Assembly: GCA_009801085.1 (NCBI GenBank)
Contig: VNWV01000003.1
Span: 2,666,001-2,730,000, forward strand
Length of the DNA: 64,000 nucleotides
Reading direction: 5' to 3'
Source: Lasiodiplodia sp. COLG20
Lineage: Eukaryota; Ascomycota; Dothideomycetes; Botryosphaeriales; Botryosphaeriaceae
Position 1 is the first letter of the stretch. Each line of letters starts with the position of its first letter. A model generated the notes under the pieces. It was not told where the DNA came from. It worked only from the letters and a program-made list of their open reading frames with translations, and did no database searches. The translations under genes and the position numbers were made by a program. Positions 56,880-64,000 of this stretch are shown here, piece after piece.

Positions 56880-57772
56880 AGGGGCCTTTTGATGAGCACG
56901 ACAACTACTTCCTCGGGCTGCCTCGCGAGCTTCGTGACCATGTCTACGAGTACCACATCAACCAACTCACCGTCAACCACATCAGCGACCCAATCCGCGC
57001 TCACCCCATCAACCTGAATCAAAGTGAGCTTCACTTTATGAGTGATGACTTCTGGGGTTTGGGCCTTGACCGTGTCTGGCGCAACTTCAAGGAAGTCCGC
57101 GGCCTTCACCCCTTCTCCGCTGCCTATGATCCTGAGATCAGCCCCGAGCTCGAAGAAGTATACCTCAGGAACAGCACCTTCCACACTGCTATCAAGTGTG
57201 CCGGTAATTCTGCTGGAACCAAGGACCCGCTGTTCAAATTCCTCGAGAGCCTTGGTCGCGACGCTGCCGGCCGGCTTGGCAACCTCCAGCTTCGCATCCT
57301 CACGTACAGCCTTGACACCGACTTCGAACTTCTACTCAATCCCGAAGCCTTCCATGATCCGAAGTTTGCGGCCATGTTCGAGGAAGAGAGACTCAATCTA
57401 CGCAATGAGATGAGGGCCTGTGCTGCTAGGCTGGCGGGTTTGCTAGCGGCGTACAAATTCAGTGGAAAGATTGGACTTCTGGGCGAATTCACGGACAAAC
57501 AGGGCTTGTTTGATGTTGGCGTGGTGAAGAAGGGCCTAGAGGTCGCGGATGCTGCCTTTCGAAAGGGAAAGGAATGGAAGGACATCAGGCAAGAGGTGCT
57601 CCAAGGTGAAGTGATGGATTCTGTCGTCAAGTTTCCAGTAGCCGGTAAGCCTACCTTGTTCATCTGCTGTCCCCGGAAAACAAAGGAAGCTGATTCGAAC
57701 GGCAAAGCCACTGAGGACCAGAACGAAGACATCAAGTGGTGCTTCGTCAACGTCGATTTCTCTGAAAAATAG
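56876..57772 (+). CDS. Hypothetical protein, possible F-box/2EXR-like N-terminus
   Basis: Not recognised with confidence. Single-exon 298-residue frame. Near the N-terminus FLGLPRELRDHVYEY resembles the 'LPxELRxxIY' stretch common in fungal F-box-like and 2EXR-type proteins. The rest is helical and charged, with a conserved-looking EEERLNLRNEMRACAARLAG stretch. No signal peptide or membrane segment is seen. The start could be wrong: an upstream frame overlaps it with an ATGA arrangement, and no splice I tried fuses the two frames. A MITE lies upstream. Codon and base composition resemble the neighbouring genes. Confidence 0.7.
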   Translation: MKGPFDEHDNYFLGLPRELRDHVYEYHINQLTVNHISDPIRAHPINLNQSELHFMSDDFWGLGLDRVWRNFKEVRGLHPFSAAYDPEISPELEEVYLRNSTFHTAIKCAGNSAGTKDPLFKFLESLGRDAAGRLGNLQLRILTYSLDTDFELLLNPEAFHDPKFAAMFEEERLNLRNEMRACAARLAGLLAAYKFSGKIGLLGEFTDKQGLFDVGVVKKGLEVADAAFRKGKEWKDIRQEVLQGEVMDSVVKFPVAGKPTLFICCPRKTKEADSNGKATEDQNEDIKWCFVNVDFSEK

Positions 57773-58617
57773 AGCATGGGCCGGTGTTTGGCGTGCTCTA
57801 CCACCGACGGAGAGAAAAATGCGGGATTATACCACAGTCTGATCAATTGGGAAAATTTGGATGGCAATGGCGGGTTTCTCTCTATCCAGGGTCTCGCGCT
57901 TTAAAGATACCCGGAGGCAAACTCGATTTCTTTAGACATCCTCCATGCAAATGCGGAATGATAGACCGACTAGCGACCACAAGGTCGAGAAGTTTACCCT
58001 TGTCTTATTTTCAAGCTAACGCAAAGCGTTCAGTGCTCGTGCTGCGGATCATGCCGTTCCTGGGCCTGCACCACTATCACTGCACTGAATCGCGCGATGA
58101 TCTTGCCTTCTTCGATATCGCGTCTCCCTAAATTCAACGTCAAACTTGGTCCCCTTCTCTCTACTACAACTAACGGTCGTCTTGACTTGGTTTAGAACTA
58201 GACTGAAGTTGTCTTTCGCTCTTGTCGACTCAATTGTCTAGCAACGGCTGCCTGCTTCGCTCATGAATGTAAGCGATGCGTCGTGCGCCAAAATGATAAC
58301 GAACCACAGCCACAGGATGTCTATAAAGAATTACACATCGGAGCCGGCCGGGTGCAGAAGAAGACGTCGGTTCATGCGGTGCCTGACAAGCCAAGCGTTA
58401 TCGCGACCAATGAGACAGCCGGCAGAAACAACGAGCAAGATACGCGAAGACGCTGCCAAGACGCCTCATCTCCGCTCCACGGCGGCTGAGAAGCTCGAAA
58501 TGGCACACACCTTCTGCTTCACGACACTGCGAGCTTGGCGAGTGCTGGGGCAAGCATGTATATAACCAGCAGCTACGGCGCATCGGCAGGAGAAGGCAGC
58601 ACCAGCCATACTCCAAC
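57773..58617. other. Intergenic, nuclease promoter
   Basis: An 845-bp gap between same-direction genes, with a TATA box just before the secreted-nuclease start. A frame at 58200-58490 reads Cys-containing peptide (HECKRCVVRQ) but has no start, domain or splice support. Confidence 0.5.
58559..58565 (+). promoter_or_regulatory. TATA box of secreted nuclease gene
   Basis: TATATAA about 55 nt upstream of the ATG at 58618. Confidence 0.5.
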
Positions 58618-60509
58618 ATGTGGACTTCTCCCGCCATTTCCTGGGCCGCGGCGACGCTGCTGTTCCTGCGCGCAGCGTCTGCTGTCACAATCAGTCAGAT
58701 CAATGGCGAAGCCTTCATCTCGCCCTTCAAAGGCCAATCCGTGACCAACGTGACGGGCATCGTCACCGCCAAAGGACCCTCGGGCATCTGGATCCGCTCG
58801 GCGATTGCTTCGGCGAGCGTCGGCTCCGACTCCATCTACGTCTTCTCCAGCGCCGTCGGCGCCAACCTCACCGTCGGCGACGAGATCACGCTGGATGCCA
58901 CCGTCGCAGAGTACCGCTCTTCGTCCGCGTACCTCTATCTCACCGAGTTGTCCTCGCCCAAGAATGTTGTCATTGTCTCCTCAGGCAATGCTGTCGAGCC
59001 CCTGGTCGTCGGCAGTGGTGATTTGACGCCGCCGACGGAGCAGTTCTCGGGTTTGGATGATGGCGATGTGTTCGCGGTGCCGAACAATCAGAGCCAGATA
59101 TCCGTGGCCAACCCTACGCTGCAGCCGGACGTGTATGGAATGGATTTTTGGGAGAGCCTATGCGGTGAGCTGGTGGCGATTGAAGCGCCAGTGGCCTTGG
59201 CGAAGCCAAACTCCTACGACGAAGTGTGGGTGAGGGGAAATTGGACGGTAACGGGGTTGAATGGGAGGGGCGGGTTGACCATGACCGATGCTGGTAGCTT
59301 ACTCCCCAATGGGAAAACAGAACAAGAAATAGCTAACTTGCTTCAGACGCCAATCCCGAAGCCATCATGATTGGTGACCCCCTGGACGGAACAACCAACC
59401 CGGCCACCATCAAGCTGGGAGACACACTTGAAGATATTACAGGTGTGGTCACGTACGCCTTCGGGTTTTACTATATCTTGCCCACCACTGCGCTCGCCGT
59501 CCTCAGTTCTCCCGAGCCTGCTCTCCCGCCGGCAACCGCCCTGACCTCCAGCGGCGACTGCTCTGGCCTGACGTTCGGCTCGTACAACGTCGAGAACCTG
59601 TCGCCCAGTTCGTCCCATCTCGCCGCCGTCGCCGAGCACATCGTGTCCTACCTGAACTCGCCGGACCTGGTCTTCGTCCAAGAAGTCCAAGACGACACCG
59701 GCGCCACCGACGACGGCACCGTCAGCTCCAACGGCACCCTCTCCGCGCTCGCCGCCGCCATCGCCGCAGCCGGTGGCCCGGACTCGTACGCCTACGTCGC
59801 CATCGACCCCGTCGACGGCGCCGACGGCGGCCAGCCCGGCGGCAACATCCGCGTCGCCTACCTCTACGACCCGGCCAAGCTGGCCCTGCTCAACCCCAAC
59901 CCGGGCAACGCCACGCAGGCCACCGAGGTGCTGTCGGCCACCGAGCTGTCCTTCAACCCGGGCAGAGTCGACCCGGCCAACACCGCAGCGTGGACCTCCA
60001 GCCGCAAGCCGCTGGCCGCCCTGTGGCAGACGCTCGGCGGCGACAACCCGGGTCGCCTGTGGACCGTCAACGTGCACTGGGCCAGCAAGGGCGGCTCGAG
60101 CAGCCTCGAGGGCGACGCGAGACCGCCCGCCAACGGCGGCGTCGACGTGCGCGCCGCCCAGGCCGACGCCACGGCCGCCTTCGTCGCGAGCGTGCTCGAC
60201 GTCGATCCTGATGCCCATGTCGTGGTGGCCGGCGATTTCAACGAGTTTGCGTTCGTGGACCCGGTCCAGAAGTTTATGGAGGTGAGCGGGTTGAGCGATG
60301 CCGACGTCGCGGCCGGCGTGGAAGAGGTGGAGCGGTATACGTATTTGTATGACATGAACTGTCAGCAGCTGGACCATGTATTCGTGAGTGAGGCATTGGT
60401 CGGGAAGGGGCTGGAGTATGAACATATTCATGTGAATACGTGGGCAGATGAAGAGGGGACGGTGAGTGATCACGATCCGAGTGTAGGCAGGGTGGATGTA
60501 TGTGTTTGA
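58618..60509 (+). CDS. Secreted endonuclease/exonuclease/phosphatase-family protein
   Basis: Predicted extracellular phosphodiesterase, 612 residues, exons 58618..59293 and 59347..60509. A signal peptide (MWTSPAISWAAATLLFLRAASA) is followed by an OB-fold-like domain (about 30-130: VTNVTGIVTAKGPSGIWIRS and VGDEITLDATVAEYRSSSAY). The C-terminal EEP domain (from about 320) has its catalytic landmarks: SYNVEN, VFVQEV, HWASKGGSS, VVAGDFNEF, LDHVFVSEAL and VSDHDPS. The pair OB-fold plus EEP matches large extracellular nucleases (ExeM/NucH-like) of bacteria and their fungal counterparts. Secretion and DNA/RNA cleavage are inferred. Several N-x-S/T sites (NVT, NLT, NQS, NWT) suit glycosylation. A long antisense frame (59343..60584) is a shadow. 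Confidence 0.93.
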
Positions 60510-61157
60510 AAGGTGGGGAGGATTACGGGAATGAGAAAGCAGGGCCGACCGAAGATCCTGTCGGGATGTTGATGCGTAATTCATATCTGTAGGGAAATGT
60601 ACAGTTCCCTCTTGCAGCCGATGGCTAGCGTGGATTTATTTTTTTGCTCATGTCATGGGTAGCTGAAGCTATCGTCCGGACGTGTTTGTGGAATTTTTAA
60701 TTCGACATTTACGTCCGGACGATGGCTTCAGCTACCCACATATGTTAATTTTTTCCGAGAAAGAGTTGGGGCATAGTTACGCCTGGAGCCTTACTATTCT
60801 CCACGCTAGCCATCGGCTGTAGCACCCCTCTGTAGTCTGTTCCACGCCTTTAATCCTTCATCTTACGAGTAATGTTTTTGACTGGATTATCGCGGGCGAA
60901 AGACCCTTTCCTGTGAATGAGCGTCGAACGCGACTACATGGGTAGACCCTGATTTGATTTGGGGGGAGAAGACAAACTGCAATGCAAGGTATTGTTATGC
61001 ATCCAAATACAGAGGTAGTGTGTTAGTTGAGTGTGTAGAGTGGGTACCCCCATTTGCGGATTTGACGTAATACCCATCATGAAAAGAGAACATGCGGCGT
61101 GAAACACTGCCCTAAATATTGAAAGAACCCAAGATACACATTGCTTATTCTCTAAAC
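60510..61157. other. Intergenic between convergent genes, with MITE
   Basis: A 648-bp gap between the nuclease stop and the PDI stop. A complete MITE fills 60600..60834. The remainder is unremarkable 3' UTR-like sequence. Confidence 0.6.
60600..60834. mobile_element. Palindromic MITE, reference-quality copy
   Basis: The most complete copy, 235 bp, between TA dinucleotides. Left repeat CAGTTCCCTCTTGCAGCCGA then TGGCTAGCGTGGATT; right repeat AATCCACGCTAGCCATCGGC-type sequence (60800-60819) then TGTAGCACCCCTCTG. Centre: arms 60657-60682 (GGTAGCTGAAGCTATCGTCC) and 60711-60736 (CGTCCGGACGATGGCTTCAG) around a spacer with AATTTTTAATTCGACATTTA. The internal motifs GCTCATGTCATGGG and GGGGCATAGTTACGCC recur in other copies. 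Confidence 0.93.
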
Positions 61158-62667
61158 TCATAGCTCTCCGTGCTCCGGAACGGCCTTCTCCTCGACTATC
61201 TCCTCAACCTCAATCTTAACAGGTTGCTGGTCGGTGTCGACCTTGACTTCCTCCTTGGACTCAACGATGAGGCTCTGCGGCAGCTTTTCCTTCTTACCCT
61301 CCCCCATCTTGATGGCGTCAATCCAGTCCTCAACACTATTTAAAGAGTAGTCGCTGCCCGAGTAGTGCTTCCACCAAGATTTCTTGGAGTTCGTAACGAT
61401 CAGCTCGAAGCCGTCTGTGTTCAGGTTAAGCTCCTTCCGGAGCTTGGCAGCACCCTCGTTGTCAAGAGGGGCAGTGTACACGGGGAACAGGCGGTGACCG
61501 CCCTTGGTGTGCTTCTTGATAACGTCAGTCAGGGAGGCAAGCGCATCCTGCGCCTGCTCAGGGAGCGGCTCCTTAGCGTCGGTCCTCGAAGGAAGGAGAG
61601 CCAGAATACAGTTGTGAGACTTTGTGGACAGACACTCCTTCTGAAGAAGCTCTTCGGTATCAAGCATGAGGAGGCGCGGCCCAGAGTCGGTGACATCAAC
61701 GGGCTTATCCTGATCGGGAGTAACGGCCTCCTCACTCGCCTCTGCCTCTTTCTTGGTATCCTTCTTAGCCTCCTTCTTACCTTTCTTGTCGGCCTTAGGC
61801 TTCGCTGGTGCGGGGTCAGGGTTCGGCGAAGCGGCCTGAGAAAGGAATTCGACCATTGGCTCCTTTTTCATCTCACCCGAGTAGACAATGGCTTCCTTGT
61901 CGCCGCCGGGGAGCAGAACCAGGGTGGGGAACTTGTCGATACCGAGGGACTCGACGGCCTTCTTCTCCTTGTTGCGGACCTGGGCGACCTGAATGCTTCC
62001 CAGGAAATCAATGGCCAAAGCCCGCAGAAGCGCGCTCGTAGTACCCTTCTCGGTAAACAGAATAGCCTTCGGACTACCATTGCCCTCGTTCAAGAAGTCG
62101 TCGAAGTCGCTGTCGGTCACGCGCTTGACGTGGTTGGGAATCTTCTCAACGACAGCGTCGACAATGGCCTTGGCGCTTCTCGCACCTCTGTAGTCCTCCA
62201 CTGTGGGCTTCCCCGGCTTCTTCCCCGGGCGCACAATCTTGAGCGTGGGGAAGCCCTCGACGCCCATCTCGGCGCAGAGTCGCTTGTTGAGATCGTCATC
62301 GCAGTTGACGGCGGCGACCTTGGCGAGACCGGCAAGGTTTTTGGCGGCCTTCTCGTAGGCGGGCTTCAAGCTCTGGCAGTGGCCACACCAGGGCGCGTAG
62401 AATCTAGTTGGCAGGGTTAGGAGCTAGGACCAAGTGGTGTCGCGACTACCGGGAGCTTACTCGACAATCTGGCGCGCTGTCAGCGTGGTTGGCCGTGCAA
62501 GCGTCGTGTTGACTTACAGAAGTATGGTTGGACTTTGCAATGAGGCTACTGTAGTCCTTGGCCTCGACCTGCAAGACTGGCGAGTTCTTGGGGTACATGG
62601 CGGCGAGGGCGGGCGAGGAGAAGAAGGCGGCGACCGCGGCAGCGGCCAATGCCTTGTGGGACACCAT
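61158..62667 (-). CDS. ER protein disulfide isomerase, Mpd1/P5-like
   Basis: Oxidative folding enzyme of the ER lumen, 467 residues. Exons 62667..62518, an 8-nt exon 62468..62461 and 62403..61158. The signal peptide is MVSHKALAAAAVAAFFSSPALA. The first thioredoxin domain carries the active site APWCGHC (Cys59 and Cys62), assembled as NHTS + IVE + FYAPWCGHC through the 8-nt exon ATTGTCGA. A second, redox-inactive-looking thioredoxin fold follows (FPTLVLLPGGDKEAIVY), then a Lys/Glu-rich linker (KADKKGKKEAKKDTKKEAEA) and a further domain. The C-terminus HGEL is a variant of the HDEL retrieval signal. Mpd1 in yeast is shorter with one active site; this three-part form is typical of filamentous fungi. 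Divergent from vta1, 243 bp apart. Confidence 0.94.
62461..62468 (-). other. 8-nt microexon of the PDI gene
   Basis: ATTGTCGA between acceptor GCCAG and donor GTAAGC; flanking introns are 49 and 57 nt. It supplies Ile-Val and part of Glu in IVEFYAPWCGHC. Skipping it would shift the frame directly before the active site. Confidence 0.85.
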
Positions 62668-62910
62668 GGCAAGCTGCAGACGGGGAGCAGGAATCGAGTG
62701 CGAGCGGATCCGAGAGGTGCGGCGAAGAGACGGGAGCGCGAAAGCAATAATATAGCTCGGAATATGCAAGCTGGCCTCAATGACGCTAATCGATTCGCGG
62801 GGGTTCTCGAAGGCGCATCTCCCGCGTGGCCAGAGCTCCAGGCGGTCAGCCGCGCCCACCACAACCGCATCCCATCCCACTCCCCACCTTGCCCACGCAC
62901 AACCCCCGCC

Positions 62911-64000
62911 ATGACGTCCAAAGTGCCCCAGGGCCTGAAGGCCGCCGACATCACCCGCTTCGCCCAGCGCGCCGTCCAGCTCGAGAAGTTCAAGCCCGTC
63001 ATCTCCTACTGGTGTAAGCTCTCCGCCCACCTGCTGCACCCCACCAAGCTGACCCAGCCCGCAGGCGAATACTTCATCGTGAACCAAATCATTGCCAAGG
63101 GCCTGCACACCGCCGACGAAGAATGTATGCAATACACCACCACGCTGATGGACAAGCTGGAGCAAACCAAAGCTCAGCACGCCGACAATGACGCCATCCT
63201 CGACGATGTTGCGGCTAAGGTCTATGTCGAGCAATTTGCCCTGGAAACTTTTCAGCGGGCCGACAATGCTGTGCGTGCAAACAAGGTTTCAGCGTACGCA
63301 TACATCCCCGCTGCCTCTCCATTACTGGCTGACGTGCCCTCAGCCAGACAGCAGACACCTTCCGCGCCGCTGCCACCTTCCTCGATCTCATGGGCGTCTG
63401 GGGCACATTGGATCCTGAGCTCTCCGCCAAGTCGAAATATGCCAAATACCATGCCCTGCGCATTGCCAAAGCCCTGAAAGCTGGCGAGGACCCCAACCTG
63501 TCCAATCCCGTGCAAGAGGCCGAGCCCATCAACGAAGAGTCGGCCCCGGCCCTTGATCCCAACGATCCAGAAGTCCAGCGTATAAATGGCACTCTCTCCC
63601 TGCAACCTACAGTTGAGACGGCACCTCCTTCCTTTGCGCCCTCGCCCTCACAGGACCCCAAGACATCCCTTTCCATCTCGCCGGCTGGCGCTCCCTCCGC
63701 ACCGCCCTTTGGCGACCCCACCCACGGTGACGTCTCCCCACTCGAGTCTACAGAGGACCGCAAGAACTCCATTGGCGGCGGCTATTTCCCGGCGGTGCCA
63801 ACCTTCACATCTGAAGGCCCTGCCCCTAGCCTGCCTACAGCGCCTGAGCAGCCAATGGAAGATGCGCCTTCGGCTCCTCCCGCACCTGATAATGGACAAT
63901 ACAATCCGAACGACTTCTATCAACCGCCCCCTTCGGCACCCACAGCTTCCGCACCTGTCGTTGCGCCGGCCGATTCCATACCCTCTGTGCCCGCTGTTCC
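62911..64000 (+). CDS. vta1: Vacuolar protein sorting-associated protein Vta1 (5' part)
   Basis: Activator of the Vps4 AAA-ATPase in the ESCRT-III pathway at endosomes (human LIP5). Exons 62911..63013, 63065..63285 and 63348 to beyond the window edge. The N-terminal tandem-MIT-like domain reads RFAQRAVQLEKFKPVISYWC-EYFIVNQII (first intron, joining WC to EY), then DEECMQYTTTLMDKLEQTK and FRAAATFLDLMGVWG after the second intron. The second intron has a weak GTTTCA donor and uses the acceptor CTCAGCCAG because only it gives TADTFRAA. A Pro/Ser/Ala-rich linker follows to the window end; the C-terminal Vps4-binding domain lies outside. If the first intron were retained, the frame would stay open but add 17 residues foreign to the family. 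Confidence 0.94.

Noticed and set aside
59343..60584. Long 413-codon minus-strand frame opposite the secreted nuclease
   Set aside because: It mirrors the GC-biased third positions of a clearly conserved EEP-domain gene and has Arg/Val/Gly-rich composition with no domain.
61365..62420. 351-codon plus-strand frame opposite the PDI gene
   Set aside because: Antisense shadow of the PDI coding sequence, Leu-rich without membrane-protein pattern.

Overview
The window is nuclear DNA from a filamentous ascomycete (Pezizomycotina; a Dothideomycete is plausible but is inferred only from protein style and intron structure). Reasons: 45-180 nt GT-AG introns, a Zn(II)2Cys6 regulator, a C-terminal GPI-anchor signal, fungal housekeeping genes on both strands without operons, and AT-rich islands between GC-richer genes. 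I support 22 protein-coding genes; two are cut by the window edges (alanyl-tRNA synthetase at the left, Vta1 at the right).

Layout. 1-23.8 kb is gene-rich: AlaRS 3' part, an atypical SDR, a Zn2Cys6 regulator, F-actin capping protein beta, a GPI-anchored Cys/Ser-rich surface protein, the Mph1/FANCM DNA helicase, a ZIP metal transporter, a Caf120/Skg3-like PH protein and a BAH-PHD chromatin protein. 23.8-31.4 kb is a 7.5 kb gene desert between two convergent genes, with a transposon-like element and an AT-rich island. 31.4-46.1 kb is mostly housekeeping: a Rossmann epimerase, DNA topoisomerase I divergent from ATP synthase gamma, an uncharacterised 492-residue protein, and Pol I/III subunit AC40 divergent from the 49 kDa complex I subunit. 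46.1-57 kb is more accessory: a ChaC gamma-glutamylcyclotransferase, a dynamin-like GTPase, a DHDPS-family aldolase and an unknown 298-residue protein, with intergenic space full of short repeats. 58.6-64 kb has a secreted nuclease-like protein, an ER protein disulfide isomerase and divergent Vta1.

The strongest non-genic signal is one dispersed family of short (about 190-240 bp) non-autonomous elements, at least 13 copies or remnants, all intergenic. Complete copies have about 30-35 bp terminal inverted repeats starting CAG next to TA (Tc1/mariner/pogo-like MITE) and a second, nested palindrome at the centre. Two other notable signals are microexons: 5 nt in the ChaC gene and 8 nt in the PDI gene. 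Each restores a highly conserved motif and would be easy for gene finders to miss.

All exon boundaries were derived by hand from splice consensus, reading frame and family motifs. No search, alignment or expression data were available.
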